Below are positions 26,774-36,831 of a DNA stretch of 64,000 nucleotides, piece by piece. The translations under genes were made by a program, and so were the position numbers. The notes under the pieces were generated by a model. It did no database searches. It was not told the origin of the DNA and saw only the letters and a list, made by a program, of their open reading frames with translations. The stretch covers positions 122,235-186,234 of the forward strand of contig NZ_SCRH01000005.1 of assembly GCF_004298145.1 (NCBI RefSeq), written 5' to 3'. Positions within the stretch are counted from its first letter, which is position 1, and the number at the start of each line of letters is the position of its first letter. This DNA comes from Mycobacterium sp. GTDB taxonomy: Bacteria > Actinomycetota > Actinomycetes > Mycobacteriales > Mycobacteriaceae.

Positions 26774-27646
26774 TCACGACTTCTTCCACAGACCGCCCAG
26801 CATCGCGACGAGCACACCGAATCCCACCAGGGCGGCGCCGGCCAGCAACGTGACGTTGAGCCATTGGTGCAGACCGGCTTCGGCGTGGCCGATCATCGCC
26901 TCGGCGACGCGGCGGATGTCGCCGGTGGTGTGGTTGAGCGCCCTGTCGATGTAGCGGCCGGCGACCTCGAGGCCCGCCCAGCCGGCCGCGCCGACGAGCA
27001 GGGCTGACACCCCCAGGCTGCTCAGCGCCTTGCCGCGGCGGCGCGCGGCGGCCAGCGTGAGCAGCGCGCCGACACCGCACAGCGCCGCCGCACCCACGCT
27101 CACCCAGGGCCCCCAGGTGGACAGCCGGCTCAGCCGTCCCGGCCGCATCGATTGGGGGACCGAAACGGTCAGCGGGACAGTCAGTTTCGCGGGGACCGTC
27201 ACGTTGTAGCGGTTCAGCAGCGGCTGAATCGAGTCGTCCCTGAGCATCGGGGCCACGTCGACCGCCCATTGCTCGGCGTTCTCCCCGGCTCCCGGGTCGC
27301 CGAACAACCAGCCGTGCGCGGCGCGGTTGGCCTCGGCGAACAGCGGCGGAAACGCCGGCCCGGCGGTGAAAGCGCTGGCCGCATCGTGCACTTCGGAACT
27401 GTCGACCGGATCGCGGCCCCCGCCATGCGCGGCGGCCAGAGCCATTGCCCGAGTGGTGAGTTCGGCCGCCATGGCGGACTGCAGCGCCGGGTCGCCCGCC
27501 GCGCCGCGCGCCATCGTGGCGTAGCCGTCGGCGTCAACCACGTGCAGCTGCGTCCACGCCGCGGGGACCGCCACCGCCAGCGCAAGCGTGGTGGTGAGCC
27601 ACAACAGCACGCTCGCCGCGAATCGCACGACTGCGAATCTACGCAA
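26774..27646 (-). CDS. Membrane protein with a large extracytoplasmic loop, function unknown
   Basis: 290 aa. One N-terminal helix (about 9-30) leads into an extracytoplasmic domain of about 150 residues, then three more helices (about 178-200, 210-232, 262-284). The TTG at 27646 overlaps the stop of the DinB-like gene; a GTG at 27628 is an alternative start. No motif I can name. It is probably co-transcribed with the DinB-like gene and converges with the dipZ relic. It occupies part of the position of the sigK operon of M. tuberculosis. Confidence 0.7.
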   Translation of the reverse strand: MRRFAVVRFAASVLLWLTTTLALAVAVPAAWTQLHVVDADGYATMARGAAGDPALQSAMAAELTTRAMALAAAHGGGRDPVDSSEVHDAASAFTAGPAFPPLFAEANRAAHGWLFGDPGAGENAEQWAVDVAPMLRDDSIQPLLNRYNVTVPAKLTVPLTVSVPQSMRPGRLSRLSTWGPWVSVGAAALCGVGALLTLAAARRRGKALSSLGVSALLVGAAGWAGLEVAGRYIDRALNHTTGDIRRVAEAMIGHAEAGLHQWLNVTLLAGAALVGFGVLVAMLGGLWKKS

Positions 27647-28157
27647 TCCCCCGCACGTAGGCGGCCTGCCCGAGGTGCTGGGCGCAGTCGTCGATGATGC
27701 TCACCAGGCGCGCGCTCGCCGTCACCGGCGGGTCCCAGTTGGTGTCCACGACACGGGCCAGCTCCTCGGGGGTGACCCCGGCGATGTAGTCGCACGTGAG
27801 CTCGTGCACCCCGTGGTAGTAGCCGGACAACAGGTCCGCGGGTGCCTTCACCTTGGCCACGTCATCGGGCGAATGCCCGTAGCCGGAGTCGTTGCGCGGC
27901 AGGTCCAGTCCGAACCGGTCCACCCAGCCGTCGCGCAACCACACCTGCTCGACGCCGGCCACGTCGGCCAGCTGGATGTCCTGCACCCGTGCGCTGTGCC
28001 AGATCAGCCAGGCGATGCTGTTGGCGTTCGGGGCCGGCCGGTAGCCGGACACCTCGTCGGTCAAACCCTCGGTGATCTCGTCGACGTGTTCGATCAACCG
28101 GGTGAATGCGTCGCGCAGGAGGTCTTGGATAACGGCGGCATCGTCGGTGCTGGCCAT
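27639..28157 (-). CDS. DinB/YfiT-superfamily protein (Rv0443-like)
   Basis: 172-aa four-helix-bundle protein of the DinB/DUF664 (mycothiol S-transferase-like) superfamily. Metal-ligand histidines are spread in the usual way: IWHSARVQD (about 54), YHGVHEL (about 114-117) and CAQHLGQAAYVRG (about 163). Family members use a divalent metal to activate a thiol such as mycothiol. The ATG at 28157 diverges from the amidohydrolase gene. This is the Rv0443 equivalent and anchors the right side of the rearranged sigK region. Confidence 0.82.
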   Translation of the reverse strand: MASTDDAAVIQDLLRDAFTRLIEHVDEITEGLTDEVSGYRPAPNANSIAWLIWHSARVQDIQLADVAGVEQVWLRDGWVDRFGLDLPRNDSGYGHSPDDVAKVKAPADLLSGYYHGVHELTCDYIAGVTPEELARVVDTNWDPPVTASARLVSIIDDCAQHLGQAAYVRGIA

Positions 28158-28272
28158 ACTCGCGACACTACGGGAGCACCGCGTGGAAGACAGCTTCGAC
28201 GCTTGTCGCCGTCGGGGTCGCCCACCAAGAAGATCCTGGCACGACCCACCGCACCGGTCGTAGATTGTTTGG

Positions 28273-30027
28273 ATGACTTACGACCTCATCATCCGCAATG
28301 GCACCATCGTCGACGGGCTGGGGGGTGAGCCGTACGTCGGTGACGTGGCGGTGTCCGACAACGTCATTGTGGCCGTTGGGCCACAAAGTGGCCCCGTGAA
28401 CGGGGCCACGGCCGACCGGGAGATCGATGCCACCGGTCTGCTGGTCACGCCCGGCTTCGTCGACCTGCACACCCACTACGACGGCCAGTCCATCTGGTCG
28501 GAGCGGCTGACCCCGTCCTCGGCGCACGGGGTGACGACGGTGGTGATGGGCAACTGCGGGGTCGGCTTCGCCCCGTGCCGCCAGTCCGACCACGACATCC
28601 TGGTCGACGTGATGGCCGGCGTCGAGGACATTCCCGGCGTCGTCATGACCGACGGCCTGCCGTGGACATGGGAGACCTTCCCCGAATACTTGGACGCACT
28701 CGACGCGGGCAGGCGTGACATCGATGTGGCCGCGTACCTGCCGCATTCGCCGCTACGCGTGTACGTGATGGGTCAGCGCGGCGCCGACCGTGAGCCGGCC
28801 ACCGAGGACGACCTGGCGAAGATGAGGGCGCTGGCCAAGGAGGCGATCGAGGCAGGCGCGCTGGGCTTCGCGTCGTCGCGGCTGACCATCCACAAGACCG
28901 AAAGCGGTTCGCCCATACCGAGTTACGACGCCGCCCGCGAAGAGATCGAGGAGATCGCCAGGGGTGTCGTGGACGGCGGTGGGGGCCTGCTGCAGTTCGT
29001 TCCCGACATCCCGTCCGGCGGCTACCAGCCCGTGCTGCAGACGGTGTTCGATGTCGCCGAGGACGTCGGGCTCCCGCTTACCTTCACCCTCGTCGTCGGC
29101 AACTCCGGCGACCCGTCGTGGCCGGACGCGATCACCATGGTCGAGAAGGCCAACGGCAGGGCGGGCAACGCCGACGCACAATTCACCGCGCAGCTGCTGC
29201 CCCGCCCGATCGGGTTGATCATCGGGCTGCAACTATCGGCGAATCCGTTCGTGCTCTACCCCAGCTATCGCGAGATCGCGCACCTGCCGCTGGCCGAGCG
29301 GGTCGCCGAGATGCGCAAGCCCGAGGTCCGTGCCCGCATCCTGGCCGACAAGCCCGGCCAGGGTCACCCGATCCTGTACGTGGCGCAGATGTGGGACTGG
29401 ATCTACCCGCTGGGCGAGGACCCCGACTACGAGCCCGACCCGTCGACCAGCGTCGGGGCCCGCGCCCGCGCCAAGGGCGTGGCGCCGATGGAGGAGGCCT
29501 ACGACCGGCTGCTCGACGACGAGGGCCGGGCCATGCTGTTGGTCGCGACCAGCAATCTGCAGGGCAACTCGCTGGACACTGTCGGGGAGCTGCTGCATCG
29601 CGACGACGTGGTGCTGGGCCTTGGCGACGGCGGCGCGCACTACGGGATGATCTGCGACGCGAGCTACTCGACCTACTTTCTGACCCACTGGGCGCGGGAC
29701 CGTAAGTCCGGACGCTTCACGGTGCCCGAGGCGGTTCGCGAACTCACTTCCGTGCCGGCCCGCGTCGCCGGGCTGAGTGATCGCGGCCGCATCGCCGTCG
29801 GCTACAAGGCCGACCTCAACGTCATCGACCACGCCGCGCTGCGGCTGCACAAGCCGGTCATCAACCACGACCTGCCCGCCGGCGGCCGGCGCCTGGACCA
29901 GACCGCGGACGGCTATGTCGCCACGATCGTGTCCGGAGAAATCATCGCTGAACACGGCGTCCCCACCGCTGCCCGTCCGGGCAAGTTGGTGCGTGGCCGT
30001 CAACCCCGCCCGGCGGTCTTGCAATAA
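28273..30027 (+). CDS. Amidohydrolase, N-acyl-D-amino-acid deacylase family
   Basis: 584-aa TIM-barrel metal hydrolase of the D-aminoacylase group, which removes acyl groups from N-acyl-D-amino acids. The metal motif is HTHYDGQ (about 66-72), with an NCGVGFAP loop typical of the group and a catalytic Asp in LGDGGAHYG. It starts with the MTYDLIIRNGTIVDG beta-sandwich signature. Mycobacteria carry several such proteins of unknown substrate. The ATG at 28273 lies 115 bases from the divergent DinB gene. Confidence 0.88.
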   Translation: MTYDLIIRNGTIVDGLGGEPYVGDVAVSDNVIVAVGPQSGPVNGATADREIDATGLLVTPGFVDLHTHYDGQSIWSERLTPSSAHGVTTVVMGNCGVGFAPCRQSDHDILVDVMAGVEDIPGVVMTDGLPWTWETFPEYLDALDAGRRDIDVAAYLPHSPLRVYVMGQRGADREPATEDDLAKMRALAKEAIEAGALGFASSRLTIHKTESGSPIPSYDAAREEIEEIARGVVDGGGGLLQFVPDIPSGGYQPVLQTVFDVAEDVGLPLTFTLVVGNSGDPSWPDAITMVEKANGRAGNADAQFTAQLLPRPIGLIIGLQLSANPFVLYPSYREIAHLPLAERVAEMRKPEVRARILADKPGQGHPILYVAQMWDWIYPLGEDPDYEPDPSTSVGARARAKGVAPMEEAYDRLLDDEGRAMLLVATSNLQGNSLDTVGELLHRDDVVLGLGDGGAHYGMICDASYSTYFLTHWARDRKSGRFTVPEAVRELTSVPARVAGLSDRGRIAVGYKADLNVIDHAALRLHKPVINHDLPAGGRRLDQTADGYVATIVSGEIIAEHGVPTAARPGKLVRGRQPRPAVLQ

Positions 30028-30066
30028 CGCCACCAAAAGTGGCATATACCAGCTAAGTTGGGGCCC

Positions 30067-30711
30067 GTGACGAACCCGCATTTTGCGTGGTTACCGCCGG
30101 AAGTCAACTCGGCACTAATTTTCTCCGGTCCTGGTCCCGGGCCGCTGCTTGCTGCCGCGGCGGCGTGGGACGGGCTGGCCGGGGAGCTGGCGTCGTCGGC
30201 ATCGTCTTTTTCTTCGGTGACGTCCGATCTTGCCAGTGGGTCATGGCAGGGCGCGTCGTCGACCGCCATGATGACCGTGGCCAGCCAATACGTGAGCTGG
30301 CTCAGCGCGGCGGCCGCGCAGGCGGAAGAGGTGTCCCACCAGGCCTCGGCCATCGCGACCGCGTTCGAGGTGGCGCTCGCGGCCACGGTGCAGCCCGCCG
30401 TGGTGATGGCCAACCGGGCCTTGGCGTCGGCGTTGGCGGCCAACAATCATTTGAGCCAGAACACCCCGGCGATCGCCGACATCGAGGCCGCCTACGACCA
30501 GATGTGGGCCTCGGACGTGGCGGCGATGTTCGGATACCACGCCGACGCGTCGGCGGCCGTGGCCAAGCTGCCGCCCTGGAATCAGGTGCTGCAAAACCTC
30601 GGCTTCTCCAACACCAGCACCGCCGTCACGCGCCCGGCCAGTTCCGGTGCCGTCGCCCGCGGCTACACGTCGCGCATCGCGGGGTTCCTCACGCCCCCGG
30701 CACCGCGGTAA
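30067..30711 (+). CDS. Short PPE family protein
   Basis: 214 aa, essentially the bare PPE domain: Pro-Pro-Glu at 10-12, WQG (WxG) at 60-62, then a helical hairpin to about 180 and a 30-residue tail rich in Ser/Pro. PPE10, at this position in M. tuberculosis, is near 490 aa with long repeats; none are present here. There is no PE gene next to it, so its ESX partner must be encoded elsewhere. The GTG at 30067 is chosen because the domain begins there ([12 protein letters not shown]). Presumed type VII secretion substrate. Confidence 0.87.
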   Translation: MTNPHFAWLPPEVNSALIFSGPGPGPLLAAAAAWDGLAGELASSASSFSSVTSDLASGSWQGASSTAMMTVASQYVSWLSAAAAQAEEVSHQASAIATAFEVALAATVQPAVVMANRALASALAANNHLSQNTPAIADIEAAYDQMWASDVAAMFGYHADASAAVAKLPPWNQVLQNLGFSNTSTAVTRPASSGAVARGYTSRIAGFLTPPAPR

Positions 30712-30748
30712 CGCGGACCGCATCGGTTCGCGCCTATCCTGGAACATC

Positions 30749-31150
30749 ATGCGCAGCAAGAAGAAGGTCGATTTCCAGGCGCTGGCCGACGCGCTTGTCA
30801 ACTATCCGTACGCGTACCTGATCACGGTCGACGACGAATACCGGTCGCACACCGTGACGGTCGAACCCGAGCTGCGGGGGGAGGCGCTAGAGATCGGCCT
30901 TATCGGCGGCCGCACGCAGCAGAACCTGGCCCGGCGCCGTGACGTCACCCTGCTGTGGCCCCCGCCCGAACCCGGGGGCTATTCGCTGATCGTCGACGGC
31001 GAGGCCTCGGTGTCCCTGGAGAACGATACCGGCGACGCCGTTCGGCTCGAAGTGGTGCCCTCGCGCGCGCTGCTGCACCGCGACGCCGACTCCCCCGAAG
31101 TGGCCAAGGGCTGCCTGCACGACTGCGTCGTGTTCTCGCTGCCGGGCTAG
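30749..31150 (+). CDS. Pyridoxamine 5'-phosphate oxidase-like split-barrel protein (Rv0441c-like)
   Basis: 133-aa flavin- or F420-type split beta-barrel protein ([19 protein letters not shown], then [19 protein letters not shown]). Such small proteins bind FMN, F420 or heme, and the exact cofactor cannot be told. The ATG at 30749 is followed by a basic MRSKKK start. Between the PPE gene and a CMD-fold gene, all on the plus strand. Copy C of the 36-bp repeat follows its stop directly. Confidence 0.7.
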   Translation: MRSKKKVDFQALADALVNYPYAYLITVDDEYRSHTVTVEPELRGEALEIGLIGGRTQQNLARRRDVTLLWPPPEPGGYSLIVDGEASVSLENDTGDAVRLEVVPSRALLHRDADSPEVAKGCLHDCVVFSLPG

Positions 31151-31153
31151 CGG

Positions 31154-31189
31154 CGATCGCAAGCGCGGCGAAGCCGGGCGCTGCGGGTC
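31154..31189 (-). repeat. 36-bp interspersed repeat, copy C (intergenic)
   Basis: Inverted copy of the element at 18480 and 51510; on the minus strand it reads GACCCGCAGCGCCCGGCTTC through CGCTTGCGATCG. An 8-bp direct repeat CGGGCTAG flanks it at 31143-31150 and 31198-31205, which would fit a target-site duplication. It fills the gap between two plus-strand genes. Confidence 0.75.
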
Positions 31190-31223
31190 GCCGCCGTCGG
31201 GCTAGGGCCGTACAGTCTCATCC

Positions 31224-31784
31224 GTGAGCCGCGTCGCACCACTCGCCCCGCCGTGGAGTGAAGCGGACGCCGCCGGTATCAACAGCTGGGGCCACCCGGA
31301 CCGTACCTATGAGCCGCTGCTTCTGGTGCGCTGCCTGCAGCGCCATCCGGTGCTGGCCTCCCGGCTGCGCAAGCTCGGCGAATCCCTTTACACTGCAGCG
31401 CTTTTGCCGCCCCGAACGCGGACGATCGCCATCCTTCGCAGCTGCGCGCTCGTGGGTTGCGCCTACGAGTGGGGCGGGCAGGCCGCCTTCTGGGGTCCGA
31501 TCGCCGGTGTCAGCGACGACGAGTGCGACGCGCTGGTTTTAGGCGGCCCCGACGACCCACGGTGGAGCGCGGCCGAGCGGACACTGATCGCGGCGGTGGA
31601 CGAGTGCGAGCGCACCGGCTCGTGGTCGGAGGCGACCTGGACGGCGCTGGGGCGCGACCTCGACGACGAGCAGCGGATCGAATTGCTCACGGCCGTCGGC
31701 TGGTACCGCACGATCTGCACGCTGTGCAACGCGCTCTCGCTTCCGGTGGAGGGCTGGATGCGGCGCTGGCCCCTAGCCGGCTGA
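31224..31784 (+). CDS. Carboxymuconolactone decarboxylase-fold protein
   Basis: 186-aa protein, paralogue in fold to the CMD gene at 4001. The core helix RSCALVGCAYEWGGQ has the Cys and Glu-Trp pattern of the family, and a terminal segment (YRTICTLCNALSLPVEGW) is common in mycobacterial members of unknown role. The GTG at 31224 is used. It overlaps the 3' end of the convergent SDR gene by 12 bases. No specific reaction can be assigned. Confidence 0.75.
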   Translation: MSRVAPLAPPWSEADAAGINSWGHPDRTYEPLLLVRCLQRHPVLASRLRKLGESLYTAALLPPRTRTIAILRSCALVGCAYEWGGQAAFWGPIAGVSDDECDALVLGGPDDPRWSAAERTLIAAVDECERTGSWSEATWTALGRDLDDEQRIELLTAVGWYRTICTLCNALSLPVEGWMRRWPLAG

Positions 31785-32609
31785 CCGGTCCCCGCCGATG
31801 TCTCTTTTGAGGCCCGGATGCTGATTCTTCAATAGCGGCAGCAGCAGCCGCCGCGGCATGAACTGAAACAACCGGGTGCTGATTTGGCTTGGCAGCCCGG
31901 GGATTACGGTGCCGCGGTCTTTGTCGAGCGCGTCGATTCCGGTGTGCGCCACCTCACGCGACGGCATCCACATGAACTTCGGGAACGCGTCCGCGAAGTC
32001 CCGCTCGTCCATGCCCGCGTTCTTCAGGAACTCGGTGCGCACCGGACCCGGGCACAGCAGCGCGACGGTGACGCCGGTGCCGGCGAGTTCGCCGCGCACC
32101 CCTTCGGTGTAGGTCTTCACGAACGCCTTGGTGGCGGCGTAGCCGGCTTGCCCCGGGAACGGGTGGTAGCCGGCGGTGGATCCGACGTTGAGGATCGCGC
32201 CGCGCCCCCGCGGCACCATCTGCCGGGCCGCGCGGGTGGTCAGGTCGATGACGGCCTCGACGTTGACGCGCACCTGTGCGATCTCGTCGTCGACGTCAGT
32301 TTTCGTCACCGACCCGATGGTGCCGATGCCGGCGTTGTTGACCAGGATGTCGGCGGTCAGGCCGCGGCGGTCGACCTCGTCGAACAGGCCGGCCCGGGCG
32401 GCGGAATCCGCGACGTCGCAGGCGATTATCTCGACGCGCACCCGGCCGGCGAGTTCGTCGGCCAGATCGCGCAGCCGGTCTTCGCGGCGGGCGACGAGCG
32501 TCACGCCGTGGCCGCGGGCGGCCAGCTCGCGCGCGATGTCGGCGCCGATGCCCGACGATGCGCCGGTCACGACGGCGGTGCCGGCGGGTGAGGGAGTCGG
32601 AAGCGCCAC
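31773..32609 (-). CDS. Short-chain dehydrogenase/reductase
   Basis: 278-aa classical SDR: cofactor motif TGASSGIG (15-22), NNAGIG (about 90-95), and the catalytic YAATK (about 158-162) with an upstream Ser in NVGSTAGYH. The Arg-rich phrase VARREDR after beta-2 suggests NADP. The C-terminal 40 residues are basic and amphipathic (FQFMPRRLLLPLL), a feature of mycobacterial SDRs that associate with membranes and act on lipids. Downstream of groEL2 but separated by a strong terminator. Substrate unknown. Confidence 0.87.
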   Translation of the reverse strand: MALPTPSPAGTAVVTGASSGIGADIARELAARGHGVTLVARREDRLRDLADELAGRVRVEIIACDVADSAARAGLFDEVDRRGLTADILVNNAGIGTIGSVTKTDVDDEIAQVRVNVEAVIDLTTRAARQMVPRGRGAILNVGSTAGYHPFPGQAGYAATKAFVKTYTEGVRGELAGTGVTVALLCPGPVRTEFLKNAGMDERDFADAFPKFMWMPSREVAHTGIDALDKDRGTVIPGLPSQISTRLFQFMPRRLLLPLLKNQHPGLKRDIGGDRSAG

Positions 32610-32660
32610 GCGTTCACCCTAGAGCGCCGAGAATTGAGGGCACGCGGCACCGCAGACACG

Positions 32661-32693
32661 AAAAAGCCCGGCCCCTTGTGAGGGCCGGGCTTT
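32661..32693 (-). terminator. Intrinsic terminator of groEL2
   Basis: A perfect 12-bp stem (AAAGCCCGGCCC and GGGCCGGGCTTT, 32663-32674 and 32682-32693) with a 7-base loop. On the minus strand the stem is followed by a run of five T, as expected for a Rho-independent stop about 20 bases after the groEL2 stop codon. Confidence 0.88.
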
Positions 32694-32713
32694 CCCGTAC
32701 TTGAGTCGTGGAC

Positions 32714-34465
<1,752 letters not shown>

Positions 34466-34478
34466 TCACCGTCCCGAC

Positions 34479-34505
34479 CTAGCACTCGCTGGTCGCGAGT
34501 GCCAA
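34479..34505. promoter_or_regulatory. CIRCE operator 1 (HrcA site) of groEL2
   Basis: Inverted repeat TAGCACTC ... GAGTGCCA with a 9-base spacer, matching the CIRCE consensus (TTAGCACTC-N9-GAGTGCTAA) except at the outer bases. It lies about 140 bases upstream of the groEL2 ATG. Confidence 0.85.
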
Positions 34506-34512
34506 GTCATTC

Positions 34513-34539
34513 TTAGCACTCGCCTATGCCGAGTGCAAG
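34513..34539. promoter_or_regulatory. CIRCE operator 2 (HrcA site) of groEL2
   Basis: TTAGCACTC, 9 bases, GAGTGCAAG: left arm perfect, right arm with two mismatches. Its centre is 34 bp from the centre of CIRCE 1, roughly three helical turns. Two tandem CIRCE elements upstream of groEL2 are known in mycobacteria. Confidence 0.85.
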
Positions 34540-34561
34540 AAAGGCCGCCGAAGCGACCCGC

Positions 34562-35269
34562 TCAGGGCAGGTCCAGCAGCTGCTCGTAGAAGCCGCCGAA
34601 ACCGCGCGGGCGGTCAACGAGATGGATCTCGAGGATCCAGTGGCAGATGCGGCCGCGGGGGTCCGTTCGGCGCATCGGCTTGTCCGAGCCGGGCATGATG
34701 TACCACTCGATGCCCGGGCCGGCGATCTTCTTGTGCGGGAACTCCCCCACCAGATGACCGGCGATGCGGCTGCCCCACTCGAAGCCCTCGGCCTGGCCCA
34801 CCCCGACGACGAAGTCGAACAGCTCGGCGCCGGTGACGTCGGGATGGCCGGCGAAGTAGTCGCGGCCGGCCTGCCATACCCGCGGCAGCGCATCGCGGAT
34901 GGCCGTCTTGTGCGGGTCGTCGCCCAGCAGGAACGTCCGGCCGAAATCGGCCTCCCACTCCTCGAAGATGGGCCCCAGGTCCAGGAAGACGATGTCGTTG
35001 TCGACGATCATCCGGTCGGGCGGACGCTCGTGGAACGGTTGCAGCGTGTTCTCCCCGGCGCGCACGATCCGCCGATGCCAGTGCCTCCTCACCCCGAACA
35101 TCTGCCCGGCGAGGTCATGGATCTGGTCGGAGAGCTCCTTTTCTGTAATCCCGGGGCGAATCATGGCCCGCCGCTCGATTTCGTCGAACAGTTGGGCCGC
35201 CTTGTGTTCGGCGTCCAGCAGCCGCTGCGCCCGGACGTCTTCGGCGGTCGATCGCTCCACAATCCCCAC
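34562..35269 (-). CDS. M24 (aminopeptidase P/creatinase-fold) family protein
   Basis: 235-aa pita-bread-fold metallopeptidase-like protein without the N-terminal domain of aminopeptidase P. Probable metal ligands: two Asp in FLDLGPIFEEWEADFGRTF (about 96 and 107), His in RIAGHLVGEFPH and Glu near EIHLVDRP. Peptidase or creatinase-like activity cannot be decided. The ATG at 35269 is used. It ends 20 bp upstream of the CIRCE region, so read-through into groEL2 is possible. Confidence 0.78.
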   Translation of the reverse strand: MGIVERSTAEDVRAQRLLDAEHKAAQLFDEIERRAMIRPGITEKELSDQIHDLAGQMFGVRRHWHRRIVRAGENTLQPFHERPPDRMIVDNDIVFLDLGPIFEEWEADFGRTFLLGDDPHKTAIRDALPRVWQAGRDYFAGHPDVTGAELFDFVVGVGQAEGFEWGSRIAGHLVGEFPHKKIAGPGIEWYIMPGSDKPMRRTDPRGRICHWILEIHLVDRPRGFGGFYEQLLDLP

Positions 35270-35298
35270 AACGGCGATGCTATGCGCACACTGGGACC

Positions 35299-35790
35299 AT
35301 GTCGCTTGTCGTGCCGCCGTATCCGCCGCCCCGCTACACCGCCGACCAGCCCGAGGTCAGCGCCTGGCTCAAACGGGCCGACTCACCGCCGGACTACGAA
35401 TCCACCGGGGTCACGTACCACTACCTCGCCGACCAGCAGGCGACCGACGGCGACTACGGCCTCTACCGGGTCGACATCGCCCCGGCCGGCGGCGGACCCC
35501 CGGCGCACTTCCACCGGGCCATGTCCGAGGCGTTCTTCGTGCTCTCCGGGACGATGAAGCTCTACGACGGCACCGAGTGGGCGGACGGCCACCAGGGGGA
35601 CTTCCTCTACGTCCCGCCGGGTGGCATCCACGGCTTCCGCAACGAGGCCGACGAACCGGCGTCGATCCTGATGCTGTTCGCGCCCGGCGCGCCCCGCGAG
35701 GCCTACTTCGAAGGATTCGCGGCGCTCGCCCACATGACCGACGACGAGCGCCGGGAGTGGTTCGTCCGCCACGACAACTACTGGATCTGA
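35299..35790 (+). CDS. Cupin-domain protein
   Basis: 163-aa single cupin. Motif 1, GGGPPAHFHRAMSEAFFVLSG, has two His and a Glu in the metal-binding arrangement; motif 2, FLYVPPGGIHGFRNEA, supplies the third His. About 55 residues precede the barrel (YPPPRYTADQPEVSAW). Possible dioxygenase, isomerase or small-molecule sensor; no substrate clue. It diverges from the M24 gene by 29 bp. Confidence 0.8.
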   Translation: MSLVVPPYPPPRYTADQPEVSAWLKRADSPPDYESTGVTYHYLADQQATDGDYGLYRVDIAPAGGGPPAHFHRAMSEAFFVLSGTMKLYDGTEWADGHQGDFLYVPPGGIHGFRNEADEPASILMLFAPGAPREAYFEGFAALAHMTDDERREWFVRHDNYWI

Positions 35791-35862
35791 CCGGTCAGGC
35801 CACCGTTCCGCGCTGTCTCGCCCACCCGTCGGCATCGGTTCCAGATGAGTATCTTTTGGGCC

Positions 35863-36812
35863 ATGGCTTCCAACGACAAAGAAAACCGCGCCTGGTCGGA
35901 GGGCGACGTCCCGGATCAGAGCGGCCGTGTCGTCGTGATCACCGGCGCCAACACCGGCATCGGGTATGAGGCGGCCGCCGTGCTGGCCCACCGCGGCGCC
36001 CACGTCGTGCTCGCGGTTCGCAACCTCGAGAAGGGCAACGCGGCGCTGTCGCGCATCGTCGCCGCCGAGGGCCACGGGCCCCGCAAAGTAGACGTCACGC
36101 TGCAGCAGTTGGACCTGACGTCGCTGGACGCGGTGCGGTCGGCCGCCGACGCGCTGCGCGCGGCCTACCCCCGCATCGACCTGCTGATCAACAACGCCGG
36201 GGTGATGTGGACGCCCAAGCAGGTCACCCGGGACGGATTCGAATTGCGGTTCGGCACAAACCATTTGGGACACTTCGCGCTGACCGGGTTGCTACTCGAC
36301 CACCTGCTTGCCGTGCGGGATTCGCGGGTGGTGACCGTCAGCAGCCTCGGCCACCGGCTGCGGGCCGCGATCCACTTCGACGACCTGCAGTCCGAACGCC
36401 GGTACGACCGGATCGCCGCCTACGGGCAATCCAAACTGGCCAACCTGCTGTTCACCTACGAGCTGCAGCGCCGGCTGGCGGCCGCGCCCGGCGCGAAGAC
36501 CATCGCCGTCGCCGCGCACCCCGGCGGCTCCAACACCGAGCTGACCCGCAACCTGCCGGCGATCTTCAGGCCCGCCGTAGCCGCGCTGAGCCCGGTCCTG
36601 TTCCAAAGCCCGGCCATGGGAGCGCTCCCGACGCTGCGGGCCGCCACCGATCCGGCCGTCAAGGCGGGCAGTACTTCGGCCCGGACGGCTTCTTCGAGCA
36701 GCGTGGCCGCCCCAAGCTCGTCAAATCCAGCGCCCAGTCCCACGACGCCGAACTGCAACGCCGGCTGTGGGCCGTCTCCGAACAACTCACCGGTGTCAGC
36801 TTCCCGATCTGA
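35863..36812 (+). pseudogene. SDR-family oxidoreductase (Rv0439c-like) with a C-terminal frameshift
   Basis: About 315-residue retinol-dehydrogenase-like SDR: TGANTGIG cofactor motif, NNAGVM, catalytic YGQSK. The frame is correct up to DPAVKAG (about 36665). The expected end (YFGPDGFFEQRGRPKLVKSS to TGVSFPI, stop 36810-36812) continues in the +1 frame, so one base (a G in the run AAGGCGGG) has been lost. In the original frame translation does not stop but runs straight into moeA2, giving a single 730-codon open frame. The catalytic core is intact, so partial activity is conceivable; a sequencing error is also possible. Confidence 0.8.
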
Positions 36813-36831
36813 CGCGCGGATAATGAGCCCG

